A stretch of 64,000 bases of DNA. Origin: Pelomonas caseinilytica (GTDB taxonomy: Bacteria; Pseudomonadota; Gammaproteobacteria; Burkholderiales; Burkholderiaceae_C). The stretch spans positions 186,001 to 250,000 of the forward strand of contig NZ_JAJTWT010000002.1 in NCBI RefSeq assembly GCF_021353235.1. The letters are read 5' to 3'. Of the stretch, positions 17,634-26,453 are shown piece after piece. A model generated the notes under the pieces. It ran no database searches. It saw nothing but the letters and a program-made list of their open reading frames with translations, and was not told the origin of the DNA. A program made the translations under genes and the position numbers. The stretch's first letter is position 1. Every line of letters begins with the position of its first letter.

Positions 17634-18215
17634 ATGCCTCCGTTGCCCCCGGTCACCAAAGCCTTCCTGCTGGCCTGCGTCGGCGTCTTCTGCCTGTTCG
17701 AACTGCTGCCGGGCTACGGCGCCTGGTTCGAGCTGTGGCCGCTGACCTCGGGCATCTTCATGCCCTGGCAGCTCCTGACCTACGCCTTCCTGCACGGCAG
17801 CTTCACCCACCTGCTGTTCAACATGCTGGGCCTGTGGATGTTCGGCGGCGAACTGGAGCGCGTCTGGGGCCCGAAGCGCTACACCCAGATCCTCGTGGCC
17901 AGCACGCTGAGCGCGGCCATCGTGCAGTTGCTCTTCACGTGGGCCATCGGCGCCCGCTCGCCGACGGTGGGCGCCTCGGGCGCTATCTTCGGGCTGCTGC
18001 TGTCCTTCGGCATGCTGTTTCCCAACCGCATCATCGTGCCGCTGATCCCGCCCATCCCGATGAAGGCCAAGGTCTTCGTCGCCGTGTTCGGCGGGCTGGA
18101 GTTGATCCTCGGCTTCAACGGCGCGAGCGGCATCGCCCATTTCGCCCACCTGGGCGGCATGCTGGGCGCCTGGCTGCTCATTCGCCACTGGCGCTCACCA
18201 CGCCGGCGCGGTTAG
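17634..18215 (+). CDS. Rhomboid-family intramembrane serine protease
   Basis: 193-aa membrane protease with the minimal six-helix rhomboid core. Catalytic S115 is in GASGAIFG and the partner His is H172 in AHFAHLGGML; the helix-2 region TYAFLHGSFTHLLFNML supplies the oxyanion His/Asn residues. It cleaves membrane proteins within the bilayer; the substrate is unknown. The frame is open upstream into the tRNA, so ATG 17634 (MPPLPPVTKAFLL) is taken. Its TAG overlaps the stop of the convergent epimerase-like gene. Confidence 0.93.
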   Translation: MPPLPPVTKAFLLACVGVFCLFELLPGYGAWFELWPLTSGIFMPWQLLTYAFLHGSFTHLLFNMLGLWMFGGELERVWGPKRYTQILVASTLSAAIVQLLFTWAIGARSPTVGASGAIFGLLLSFGMLFPNRIIVPLIPPIPMKAKVFVAVFGGLELILGFNGASGIAHFAHLGGMLGAWLLIRHWRSPRRRG

Positions 18216-19072
18216 AGCCCTTCGCGCGGCGTCGGGTAACGCAGCCTGAGGCGCAGCTCGCGCTTGAGCCGCTGGTTGGACAGCCGCCGTGACTCGCTCC
18301 AGAAGCTGAGCTGCATGGGGCTCATGCGCTCGGCGGCCTCGGCGCGCGAGATGCGTTCGGGCCGCGGCAGGCCGGCGAGGTCGGCGGCGAGGTCGAAGTA
18401 GTCGCCCACCAGCAGCTCGCTGTCGTCGCAGACGTTCACCGCGCGCCGGGGCCGGCCGCGCAGCAGCGCCAGCACGCAGGCGCGGGCGAGGTCGTCGGCG
18501 TGGATGTGGTTGGTGAAGACATCGTCCTCGCGCCGCAGCACCGGCGTGCCGCGGGCCAGGCGCTCGCGCGGGTGGCCGCCCTCGCGGTCGCGGGCGTAGA
18601 TGCCGGGGATGCGCAGCAGGCTCACGCGCGTGCCGTGACGGCGGCCGAAGACGCGCAGGCAGGCCTCGGCGTCGACACGGCGGCGGGCGCGGTCGGTCGC
18701 GGGGCGAAGCGCGCGGGTCTCGTCGATGAACGCGCCGGCGCAGTCGCCATAGACGCCGGTCGTGCTCGCGTAGACCAGCGCCGTGGGCGGCCTGCGCGCC
18801 AGTGCGGCGAGCAGGTGGCGGGTGCGCGCGTCCCGCTCGCCGTCGCGCGGCGGCGGGGCCAGGTGCAGCACGAGATCGGCCAGGCCAGCCAGCCGGGCCA
18901 AAGTCGCGGGCTCGTCCAGGTTGCCGAGGAGCGGCACGGCGCCGGCCGCGCGCAACGCCGCGACTCGGCCGGGGTTCGATGTCAGCGCCAGCACGCGCCA
19001 GCGGCCGGCGAGCAGTTTGACGACGCGCAAACCTACGTCGCCGCAGCCGATGATGAGCAGTCGGGTCTTCAT
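18212..19072 (-). CDS. NAD-dependent epimerase/dehydratase-like protein
   Basis: 286-aa extended short-chain dehydrogenase fold. The nucleotide-binding loop is LIIGCGDVGLRVV at the N-terminus; YASTTGVYGDC around residue 110 covers the usual active-site strand, but the Tyr-x3-Lys pair of true epimerases is not evident. GIYA and VNVCDD match the YeeZ-type SDR subfamily. ATG 19072 gives MKTRLLIIG; an in-frame ATG at 19084 would add four residues. It is divergent from the flavoprotein gene. Substrate unknown. Confidence 0.83.
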   Translation of the reverse strand: MKTRLLIIGCGDVGLRVVKLLAGRWRVLALTSNPGRVAALRAAGAVPLLGNLDEPATLARLAGLADLVLHLAPPPRDGERDARTRHLLAALARRPPTALVYASTTGVYGDCAGAFIDETRALRPATDRARRRVDAEACLRVFGRRHGTRVSLLRIPGIYARDREGGHPRERLARGTPVLRREDDVFTNHIHADDLARACVLALLRGRPRRAVNVCDDSELLVGDYFDLAADLAGLPRPERISRAEAAERMSPMQLSFWSESRRLSNQRLKRELRLRLRYPTPREGL

Positions 19073-19143
19073 GGCCTCGGGCAAAATGGCGGGCAGTCTA
19101 CGGCCCCGGACTCCCCAGCGGGGCCGCTGCTTTTTGAAGCCCC

Positions 19144-20172
19144 ATGTCCCACCAGATCACCATCCAGCCCGCCGGCCGTGTCTACCAGACCGAAGGCGAC
19201 GACACCCTGCTGGCCGCGGCCATCCGCAATGGCGTCGGCCTGCCCTACGGCTGCAAGGACGGCGCCTGCGGCTCCTGCAAGAGCAAGCTGCTCGAAGGCG
19301 CCGTCGTGCACGGCAACCACCAGCCCAAGGCCCTGTCGGCCGAGGAGGAGGCCGCCGGCTTCATCCTCACCTGCTGCGCCCGCCCGCAGACGGACTGCGT
19401 CGTGGAGGCGCGCACCGTGCCGGGCGCCGGCGAGTTCCCGGTGCTCAAGCTGCCCACCCGCGTGTCGGCCATCCTCAAGCCCGCGCCCGACGTGGCCGTG
19501 CTGACCCTGCAGCTGGCGGCCAACCAGAACTTCCAGTACCGCGCCGGCCAGTACGTCGAGTTCATCCTGCGCGACGGCTCGCGCCGCAGCTATTCCATGG
19601 CCAACGCGCCGCACACCCTGCCGGGGCAGATCGAGCTGCACATCCGCCACATGCCCGGCGGCAAGTTCACCGACCACGTCTTCGGCGCGCTCAAGGAGAA
19701 GGACATCCTGCGCATGGAGGGGCCCTTCGGCAGCTTCTTCCTGCGCGAGGACGCGACCAAGCCCATCGTGCTGCTGGCCAGCGGCACGGGCTTTGCGCCC
19801 ATCAAGGCCATCATCGAGCGTGCGCAGCACATCGGCTCGAGCCGGCCGATGGTGTTGTACTGGGGCGCCCGCAAGCAGGGCGACCTCTACCTGAACGACT
19901 GGGCGGCGCGCGTCGCCGCCGAGTGGCCGCTGCTGACCTACGTGCCGGTGCTGTCCGAGCCCGACGAAGGCTGGGCGGGCCGCACCGGCTTCGTCCACCG
20001 CGCCGTGATGCAGGACCTGCCGGACCTCAGCGGCCACCAGGTCTATGCCTGCGGCGCGCCCATCATGGTGGAGTCGGCGCAGAAGGACTTCGTCGAGCAG
20101 TGCAAGCTGCCCGCCGAGGAGTTCTACGCCGACGCCTTCACGTCCGAAGCCGACAAGCACGCGCCCGCCTGA
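19144..20172 (+). CDS. 2Fe-2S ferredoxin-NAD(P)H/flavin oxidoreductase, CDP-6-deoxyglucoseen reductase type
   Basis: 342-aa electron-transfer flavoprotein. The N-terminal plant-type 2Fe-2S domain has C37, C42, C45 and C77 (YGCKDGACGSCKSKLL, LTCCARP). It is followed by an FAD domain (RSYSMANAP) and an NAD(P) domain (LLASGTGFAPIKAIIE, YWGARKQGDLY, CGAPIMVE). This order is that of AscD/RfbI CDP-6-deoxy-3,4-glucoseen reductases and phenol hydroxylase reductases. No deoxysugar genes are nearby, so the physiological partner is open; the 2OG-Fe dioxygenase gene starts 4 bases after its stop and may accept electrons or simply share the transcript. Confidence 0.9.
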   Translation: MSHQITIQPAGRVYQTEGDDTLLAAAIRNGVGLPYGCKDGACGSCKSKLLEGAVVHGNHQPKALSAEEEAAGFILTCCARPQTDCVVEARTVPGAGEFPVLKLPTRVSAILKPAPDVAVLTLQLAANQNFQYRAGQYVEFILRDGSRRSYSMANAPHTLPGQIELHIRHMPGGKFTDHVFGALKEKDILRMEGPFGSFFLREDATKPIVLLASGTGFAPIKAIIERAQHIGSSRPMVLYWGARKQGDLYLNDWAARVAAEWPLLTYVPVLSEPDEGWAGRTGFVHRAVMQDLPDLSGHQVYACGAPIMVESAQKDFVEQCKLPAEEFYADAFTSEADKHAPA

Positions 20173-20176
20173 GCCC

Positions 20177-20905
20177 ATGTTCGAGCCTCCCTGGACCGAC
20201 CCGGCCGACGTCGTCGGCGCCCTGCAGCGGCATGGCGAGGCGGTACTCGCCCCCTCATCGCTGGGCGTCCTCGGCGTCAGCGCCGCCGAGTTGGAGACGC
20301 TACGCCCCTGCTGGGACGACCTGCCGCCCGACGGCTACCTGCGCGACGGCGGGCGCTACCGCTTCCGCCGCCACGGATGCTTCGTCGCCGAGGGCGGCCG
20401 GCTGACGCCCAGTCCGCACCGCGCCCACTGGCAGCCGCTGGACTACAACGCCTTGCATGGCGGCATCCAGCGCTGGTACGTGCCGCTGGAGCAGCGCATG
20501 GTGGATGCACCCGTCTGGACGGCGCTGCTGCTCGGCCTGGCACGGGTCACCTCCGCCTTCAAGGGCGAGCAGGCCTGGTTCATCGAGGCGCATCCCTTCC
20601 GCATCGACACCAGCGACGGCATCGGCCGGCCCACGCCGGAAGGCGCCCACCGGGACGGCGTGGACCTCGTCGCCGTGCTGATGGTGGGCCGCCACCAGAT
20701 CAAGGGCGGCGAGTCCCGCGTGTTCGAGGCCCACGGCCCGGCTGGCCAACGCTTCACCATGACCCAGCCCTGGACCGCGCTGCTGCTGGACGACGCCCGC
20801 GTCATCCACGAGACCACGCCCATCCTGCCGCTCGTGGCCGGAGAGCGCGGCTGGCGCGACACCCTCGTCATCACGCTGCGCAGCGGCGGCTTCCAAGGCC
20901 CCTGA
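20177..20905 (+). CDS. 2OG-Fe dioxygenase family protein
   Basis: 242-aa protein of the 2OG-Fe_Oxy_2 family that includes amino-acid hydroxylases such as isoleucine dioxygenase. Iron ligands are visible as H158 and D160 (EGAHRDGVD) and H211 (VIHETTPI), with R227 (RGWRDTLVITLR) as the 2-oxoglutarate-binding residue. ATG 20177 lies 4 bases behind the reductase stop, suggesting one operon. The substrate may be a free amino acid (family knowledge), possibly linked to the Leu/Glu-type dehydrogenase that follows, but this is inference. Confidence 0.86.
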   Translation: MFEPPWTDPADVVGALQRHGEAVLAPSSLGVLGVSAAELETLRPCWDDLPPDGYLRDGGRYRFRRHGCFVAEGGRLTPSPHRAHWQPLDYNALHGGIQRWYVPLEQRMVDAPVWTALLLGLARVTSAFKGEQAWFIEAHPFRIDTSDGIGRPTPEGAHRDGVDLVAVLMVGRHQIKGGESRVFEAHGPAGQRFTMTQPWTALLLDDARVIHETTPILPLVAGERGWRDTLVITLRSGGFQGP

Positions 20906-21151
20906 ACGTCGAGGCCCCTCGTCCGGTCTCGCGCCGCTGAACGCGCGCGCGACCCCAGCCGGTCCCCCGCGGGGACGAGGCTGCATACGGCATCGAGCCG
21001 CACGCAACCCCAGGCGGGCCGGCTTGGGGCGGCCCGGCACTCGGCCCGCGCGCCCCTGATTGCGCCAGGGTCGCTTTGTAGAATCCCGGACGGCCGCGCC
21101 AAAAGCGCGGCCGTTCCTTCATCACTGCCGCGCTTACCCAGCGCCCGACGC
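20906..21151. other. Intergenic region (246 bp) with a stem-loop near its end
   Basis: The first 150 bases are GC-rich and show nothing I can name. TAGAAT at 21079-21084 could be a -10 box. Immediately downstream is the strong hairpin listed at 21090-21114. Confidence 0.4.
21090..21114 (+). promoter_or_regulatory. Perfect 10-bp stem-loop in the leader of the amino-acid dehydrogenase gene
   Basis: ACGGCCGCGC (21090-21099) and GCGCGGCCGT (21105-21114) pair perfectly around a CAAAA loop. Only a short T-poor tail (TCCTTC) follows, so it is not a good intrinsic terminator. It may be a weak terminator for the dioxygenase gene or a leader structure of the next gene. Confidence 0.45.
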
Positions 21152-22207
21152 ATGACCCCGACCTCCCTCTTCGGCCTGCCCGAGCAAGCCGCCCACGAGC
21201 GAGTGCTGCTCGCCACCGACCCGGCCACCGGCCTCAAGGCCATCCTCGCCGTCCACAGCACCGCCCGGGGCCCCGCCTTCGGCGGCTGCCGGCTCTGGCA
21301 CTACGACTCCGAACTCGCCGCCCTCAACGACGCCCTGCGCCTGTCCCAGGGCATGAGCCTGAAAAACGCGCTGGCCGACCTGCCCTTCGGCGGCGGCAAG
21401 GCCGTCATCCTCAAGCCCGACGGCCCCTTCGACCGGCCCGCCCTCTTCGCCGCCTTTGCGCGCGCGGTGCAGTCGCTCAACGGCGCCTACATCACCGCCG
21501 AGGACGTCGGCACGACCACGGCCGACATGCGCGGCATGCAGGCCGTGACGCCCTATGTGAGCGGCATCCCGCGCGAGGGCGCCTTCGGTGGCGACCCCAG
21601 TCCCAAGACCGCCTGGGGCGTGTTCGTCTCCATCCAGGCCGGCGCCCGCCTCGTGTTGGGCCGGTCGTCGCTGGACGGCGTGCGCGTGGCGCTGCAGGGC
21701 CTGGGCGCCGTCGGCTGGCACCTCGCCGAATTCCTGCACCAGGCCGGCGCCCGCCTCGTGGTGGCCGACGTGGATGCCGCCAAGGTGGAGCGCGCCGTCG
21801 CGCAGTTCGGTGCGGTGGCCGTGCACGTGGGTGAGATCCTGGCGGCGGACGTCGACGTGCTGGCGCCCTGCGCCCTCGGCGCCTCGCTCAACGAGCAGAC
21901 GGTGCCGGCCATCCGCGCCCGGCTCATCGCCGGCGCGGCCAATAACCAGCTCGCCACGCCCGCCGACGGCGACGCCCTGCAGCGCCGCGGCATCTGCTAC
22001 CTGCCGGACTACCTGGTGAATGCCGGCGGCATCATCAGCGTGGCGCGCGAGTACCGCGGCGAAGGCGAGGAGAGCCAGGTCATGGCCGAGGTCAGCCGCA
22101 TCGCCGAGCGCGTGGAGGAACTGCTGCAGCGCGTGCAGAAGGCCGACTCCACGCCCGCCCGCGTCGCCGACGACTGGGCACGCTCCAAGCTCGTGCACCT
22201 GGGCTGA
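21152..22207 (+). CDS. Glu/Leu/Phe/Val dehydrogenase family protein
   Basis: 351-aa NAD(P)-dependent amino-acid dehydrogenase, the length of leucine/valine dehydrogenases rather than the ~430-aa glutamate dehydrogenases. Substrate and catalytic lysines are K71 (MSLKNALADLPFGGGK) and K83; AEDVGTT and the Rossmann loop LQGLGAVGWHLAEF follow, then GAANNQLATP and LVNAGGIISV. It oxidatively deaminates branched-chain or aromatic amino acids, or the reverse. Genes for branched-chain amino-acid uptake (livHMGF) are about 9 kb away, so a catabolic role is plausible but not linked by operon. Confidence 0.92.
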   Translation: MTPTSLFGLPEQAAHERVLLATDPATGLKAILAVHSTARGPAFGGCRLWHYDSELAALNDALRLSQGMSLKNALADLPFGGGKAVILKPDGPFDRPALFAAFARAVQSLNGAYITAEDVGTTTADMRGMQAVTPYVSGIPREGAFGGDPSPKTAWGVFVSIQAGARLVLGRSSLDGVRVALQGLGAVGWHLAEFLHQAGARLVVADVDAAKVERAVAQFGAVAVHVGEILAADVDVLAPCALGASLNEQTVPAIRARLIAGAANNQLATPADGDALQRRGICYLPDYLVNAGGIISVAREYRGEGEESQVMAEVSRIAERVEELLQRVQKADSTPARVADDWARSKLVHLG

Positions 22208-22213
22208 ACCAGG

Positions 22214-22234
22214 GCCGCCGCCGCGCGCGGCGGC
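22214..22234 (+). terminator. GC-rich hairpin after the amino-acid dehydrogenase gene
   Basis: GCCGCCGC (22214-22221) and GCGGCGGC (22227-22234) form an 8-bp stem starting 7 bases after the stop codon. No T tract follows, so if it ends transcription it would need Rho or act only as a 3'-end stabiliser. Confidence 0.35.
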
Positions 22235-22383
22235 ATCCGGTTTGCCGGCAGCCGGCAGCGAGCCGGGCGCAGCTTAGAGAGGCCTCCCCAATCCAGGGTT
22301 TCCCTTGAGGGCTTTGTCCTCCGCGTGACATCGACGTTACGCACAATCGCCGCGGTTTCGCACGATTACCGGAGACAAACCCC

Positions 22384-23868
22384 ATGTTCAGGACTCCCCG
22401 CTCCGCGGGCGCGTTGCGCCCGCTGCTGGCCGCCATCGCCCTGCTGCCCCTCGCCCTCGCGGCCACGACGGCCCATGCGGCCGGCTACCGCTTCGGCACC
22501 CAGAGCGCCGCGGCCGAAGGCACGGCCAACGCCAACGGCGCCGAGGCCGGCGATGCCAGCACGCTGTTCGCCAACCCGGCCGGCATCACCCGGCTCAAGG
22601 GCTGGAACTTCTCCGGCGTACTCGACTACGTGGACCCCAAGACCCGCTTCACCGACGAGGGCTCCTACATCTCCCTGCCCGGCTCGGGGCTGCAGCCGCG
22701 CCAGATCGGCACCGTGGGCGACTCGTCCAGCTTCGCCAAGGGCCAGGCGGTGCCGCATGCCTACCTGAGCTATCAAGGTGACAACGGCCTGGCCTACGGC
22801 ATGGGCGTCTTCGTGCCCTGGGGCACCAAGCTCGACTACCGCCCCGACTGGGGTGGCCGCTACAACCTGCAGCAAGTCAAGCTGCAGTCGCTGTCCATCA
22901 ACCCCAACGTCGCCTGGAAGACCTCGCCCGAGCTCTCGCTGGCTGCCGGCCTGAACGTGCAGTACATGTCCGGCAAGCTGCGCCGCGCCGTGCCCTACGG
23001 CTCGGTCTACGCGGCAGGCCTGCTGGCCGCCGCCCACCAGGCGGCGACCGCCGGCGCGCCGGGCCTGGCCCTGCAGCTGCAGCAGCAGGCCGCGCAGGTC
23101 TTCGGCGACCCAGCCTACGACGGCTCCATCGCCGTCGACGGCAAGGACTGGGGCCTGGGCTTCAACCTGGCCCTGCTCTGGGAACCCACGGCCGACACCC
23201 GCGTGGGCGTCAGCTACCGCAGCAGCGTGAGCCACCGCCTGCGCGGCAGCGGCGACTGGACCCAGCCGGCCAACCTGCCGGCCACCGTGCTGGCCGCCAT
23301 CACCGCGGCGCCCTACAACGGCGTCTCGGCGCTGGACCACAACGACTCCGACGCCAGCCTGTCGGTGCGCACGCCCGAGTCGCTGTCCATCCACGGCTTC
23401 CACCAGCTCACGCCCACCATCGCCGTGATGGGCGACTTCACCTTCACCCGCGACTCGCGGCTGAAGCAGCTGCGCATCGACTTCTCCAACTCGACGCCCG
23501 ACTCCATCACGGCCGAGCACTGGAAGGACAGCACCAAGGTGTCCGTCGGCGCGCAATGGAAGGCCCTGCCCTCCGTGCTGCTGCGCGCCGGCTTCAGCAA
23601 GGACATGTCGCCCGTGCCCTCGGCCACGCGCAGCCCGGCCCTGCCCGACGCCCACCGCACCTGGTACGCCCTCGGCGCCAACTGGGCCTTCATGGACAAC
23701 GCCAGCGTGGACTTCTCGTTCGGACACGTGAAGCTCAAGGACGCCGCCATGGACGCCACCGACGACGGCGAAGGCGAGACGCCCTGCAACTGCTCCTACG
23801 CGACCGCACGCGGCAACTACGCCACCAAGGCCACCATCTTCGGTGTCCAGTTCAACTACAAGTTCTGA
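22384..23868 (+). CDS. OmpP1/FadL-family outer-membrane transporter
   Basis: Predicted outer-membrane barrel for long-chain fatty acids or other hydrophobic compounds, 494 aa. Signal peptide residues 1-32 end ATTAHA; the mature N-terminus AGYRFGTQSAAAEGTANA with LFANPAGITRL is the FadL hatch signature (normally NPAg). The barrel ends in TIFGVQFNYKF with terminal Phe. GVFVPWGTKLDY fits the family. The PhoD gene starts 14 bases after its stop with a strong AGGAGG ribosome site at 23868-23873, so both are probably co-transcribed. Confidence 0.92.
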   Translation: MFRTPRSAGALRPLLAAIALLPLALAATTAHAAGYRFGTQSAAAEGTANANGAEAGDASTLFANPAGITRLKGWNFSGVLDYVDPKTRFTDEGSYISLPGSGLQPRQIGTVGDSSSFAKGQAVPHAYLSYQGDNGLAYGMGVFVPWGTKLDYRPDWGGRYNLQQVKLQSLSINPNVAWKTSPELSLAAGLNVQYMSGKLRRAVPYGSVYAAGLLAAAHQAATAGAPGLALQLQQQAAQVFGDPAYDGSIAVDGKDWGLGFNLALLWEPTADTRVGVSYRSSVSHRLRGSGDWTQPANLPATVLAAITAAPYNGVSALDHNDSDASLSVRTPESLSIHGFHQLTPTIAVMGDFTFTRDSRLKQLRIDFSNSTPDSITAEHWKDSTKVSVGAQWKALPSVLLRAGFSKDMSPVPSATRSPALPDAHRTWYALGANWAFMDNASVDFSFGHVKLKDAAMDATDDGEGETPCNCSYATARGNYATKATIFGVQFNYKF

Positions 23869-23882
23869 GGAGGCGACACACC

Positions 23883-26207
23883 ATGGACCGCCGCAGTTTT
23901 CTCCGCCGCAGCGCCGCCCAGGCAGGCGCCCTGATCACCGCCTCCACCGCCCTGTCCAGCCTCGTCGGCTGCGGCGGCGGTGGCGACGCGGGCACGCCCA
24001 TCCAGCCGCTGCCCGACACCTTCCCCGGCAGCAGCACGCCGCTGCCGACCACCGCGCCAGCCAGCGGCGCCTTCAAGTTCCCGCAGTCGGTCGCCTCGGG
24101 CGACCCCAAGCCTGACGGCGCGGTGCTGTGGGCCCGCGTGGTGCCCACCAGCGCCGACGACGTCGCCAGCGCCACCGGCGCCGGCAGCTTCAGCGTCACG
24201 CTGAAGATCACCAACGCCGACAACAGCGCCAACCTCGGCACCACCACCGCCTTGAGCGGCACGGCCGACGCCACGGCCGAGGTGCCGGTCTACGAGTTCT
24301 ACGACCACACCCTGCGCCACCGCATCAGCGGCCTCAAGCCCGCGACGCTCTACTACTACCAATTCACCGCGGGCAGCGGCGTCTCGCGCATCGGCCGATT
24401 CAAGACGGCGCCCGCGGCCGACGCCGACATCTCCGGGCTGAACTTCGCCTTCATTTCCTGCCAGGACTGGAGCGTCAACCACTGGGCCGGCATGGACGCC
24501 CTCGCGCAGGAGGACATCGACTTCGTCGTCCACCTCGGCGACTACATCTACGAGGCCGTCGGCGCCGACTATCAGGCCGGTGGCGTGGAGAGCGCCCACG
24601 CGGCACTCGCCCTGCCCAACGGCACCGCCCTGCCCTCGGGCGGCAAGTACGCGACCACCATCTCCGACTACCGCTACCTCTACAAGCGCTACCGCACCGA
24701 CCGCCGCCTGCAGGCCCTGCACGAGCGCTTCGCCTTCGTCGCCATCTGGGACGACCACGAGTTCAGCGACGACTGCTGGCAGGACCGCGAGACCTACGAC
24801 AACGGTACCTTCAACGCCACGACCCAGGTCGGCGACAACACCGCCCAGACCTCGCGCCGCCTGGCCGCCAACCAGGCCTGGTTCGAGGCGATGCCGGCCG
24901 ATATCAGCTTCACGCTCGACCCCGGTCAGGGCATCACCGGCATCCGCATCTACCGCGACCTGAAGTTCGGCAAGCTGATGCACCTCGTCATGACCGACGA
25001 GCGCCTCTATCGCGCCGACCACCTCATCCCCGAGGCCGCGCCCAGCCCGCTGACGGGCCAGCCCGTGGGCTCTATCGGCGCGCGCTACATGGTGCCGCAG
25101 CCGACGTTGTCGGCCGTGGAGACCGCCAAGCTCACGGCCGGCGCCACCCTGCCCGACCCGCTGGCCCTGGTCAGCATCCTCGGCGGCGCGCAGCGCCAGT
25201 GGTGGGTGCAGACCATGACCACCTCCACCGCGCTGTGGAAGGTCTGGGGCAACGAGGTGTCGCTGCTGCGCATGGGCATCGACGGCAACAAGATCCCGGC
25301 CGCACCGGCCGCCTTCAAGTCCAAGTTCATCCTCAACGCCGACCAGTGGGACGGCTTCAACGCCGAACGCAAGTACCTGATGGGCCAACTGCTGGCCAAG
25401 GGCGTGAAGAACGTGGTCGCCGTCACGGGCGACATCCACGCCTTCTACGCCGGCGTCGTCATGGCCGACTACGACGCGGCCACGCCGGTGCCTGCGATGG
25501 TGGACCTGGTCACCGCAGGCGTCTCCAGCAACTCCAACTTCAGCTACTTCTACGGCGCGGCCACGCAGCCCGCCTTCGCGGCGCTCAAGCCCCTGGTGGC
25601 GACGAGCGAGTTCGAGGCAGAGGCCATCGCCATCCAGATGCTGAGCGCGGCCATCGCCCTCGGCGCGGGCGTGACGGACCTGAGCAACACCGCCGCCGTG
25701 CAGGCGGCAGTGCAGGCCGCCATCGCCGCCCACGTCATCACGCTCGCGGCGGTCACGCCGACGACGACGCTGTCCAGGGCCGTCATCAACACCTTCGACG
25801 AGACCCAGGCCGGCACCATGGGCACCATCGTCGCCAGCACCATCGCCGGCCTGGCCGGCGCCGGCAAGTCGGTGGCCGCGATGACGCTCTACGGGCTGAT
25901 CCAGCAGAAGCTGGCGACGGCGTTGAACATCCCGCCGTCGTCGGTGCCGGCGTCGGAAATCGTCAAGCGGCTCAACCCCTTCGCCGACGCCACCACGGCC
26001 GTGGCGCCGCCGGTCAACAACCCGTGGATCAAGCACGTGGACAGCGATGCGCAGGGCTATGCCGTCGTGACGCTGAGCAAGACCGAGCTGCTGTGCGACT
26101 TCAAGAAGGTCGCCCGCCAGGTCGGTGGCGTCGCGCCGGCAACGCCGGTGGCCAGCGTCAAGCGCGTGAGGGTGGCGGCCGGCGTGACCGACGTGACCCT
26201 GGTCTGA
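23883..26207 (+). CDS. PhoD-like alkaline phosphatase D, extended form
   Basis: Exported metallo-phosphodiesterase/phosphomonoesterase, 774 aa, against about 520-600 for usual PhoD proteins. The N-terminus has a twin-arginine motif (RRSFLRRS) and a lipobox-like LVGC at the end of the hydrophobic stretch, so Tat export as a lipoprotein is likely. The N-terminal Ig-like domain contains FPQSVASGDPKPDGAVLWAR; the metallophosphatase core shows ISCQDWS, VHLGDYIYE, IWDDHEFSDDC and VTGDIHAFYAG. Between about residues 556 and 712 an Ala/Thr-rich segment splits the core from the normal C-terminal strand NPWIKHVDSDAQGYAVV. An intrinsic terminator follows at 26235. The role is probably phosphorus acquisition, with the insert unexplained. 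Confidence 0.9.
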   Translation: MDRRSFLRRSAAQAGALITASTALSSLVGCGGGGDAGTPIQPLPDTFPGSSTPLPTTAPASGAFKFPQSVASGDPKPDGAVLWARVVPTSADDVASATGAGSFSVTLKITNADNSANLGTTTALSGTADATAEVPVYEFYDHTLRHRISGLKPATLYYYQFTAGSGVSRIGRFKTAPAADADISGLNFAFISCQDWSVNHWAGMDALAQEDIDFVVHLGDYIYEAVGADYQAGGVESAHAALALPNGTALPSGGKYATTISDYRYLYKRYRTDRRLQALHERFAFVAIWDDHEFSDDCWQDRETYDNGTFNATTQVGDNTAQTSRRLAANQAWFEAMPADISFTLDPGQGITGIRIYRDLKFGKLMHLVMTDERLYRADHLIPEAAPSPLTGQPVGSIGARYMVPQPTLSAVETAKLTAGATLPDPLALVSILGGAQRQWWVQTMTTSTALWKVWGNEVSLLRMGIDGNKIPAAPAAFKSKFILNADQWDGFNAERKYLMGQLLAKGVKNVVAVTGDIHAFYAGVVMADYDAATPVPAMVDLVTAGVSSNSNFSYFYGAATQPAFAALKPLVATSEFEAEAIAIQMLSAAIALGAGVTDLSNTAAVQAAVQAAIAAHVITLAAVTPTTTLSRAVINTFDETQAGTMGTIVASTIAGLAGAGKSVAAMTLYGLIQQKLATALNIPPSSVPASEIVKRLNPFADATTAVAPPVNNPWIKHVDSDAQGYAVVTLSKTELLCDFKKVARQVGGVAPATPVASVKRVRVAAGVTDVTLV

Positions 26208-26234
26208 CCCCGCGCCCAGCGCCTTCCCCCGCCA

Positions 26235-26259
26235 AGCCCGGCCGATGCCGGGCTTTTTT
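26235..26259 (+). terminator. Intrinsic terminator after phoD-like gene
   Basis: AGCCCGGC (26235-26242), a CGAT loop and GCCGGGCT (26247-26254) form a perfect 8-bp stem that runs into six T (26254-26259). It lies 28 bases behind the stop codon. Confidence 0.9.
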
Positions 26260-26453
26260 GCGCGCGGCCGGCTCGAAACCACCCTGGTAAGTCTTCCAGG
26301 TCGGGCCTGCCAGTCGTGACGCAGGTCTCGAATTGCCGGACACCCCCCTCCGAGGCTCATGTACGCCTCGTAACATAACTCGAACACCATACGGCACTCG
26401 CGACGGGCGGGCCGCTAAATGGAGTCCGCGATCCAGCAGTCAGGGAGCATCGC

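Noticed and set aside
17366-18292. Plus-strand frames crossing the tRNA-Leu gene
   Set aside because: They run through a structurally perfect tRNA and out of frame to the rhomboid protease.
20930-20960. Alternating GCGCGCG run as possible Z-DNA or origin element
   Set aside because: Too short and expected by chance at this base composition.
23856-26390. Open frame of 844 codons on the minus strand opposite the phoD-like gene
   Set aside because: Same bias effect; no motif, and it crosses an intrinsic terminator and the real gene's start.
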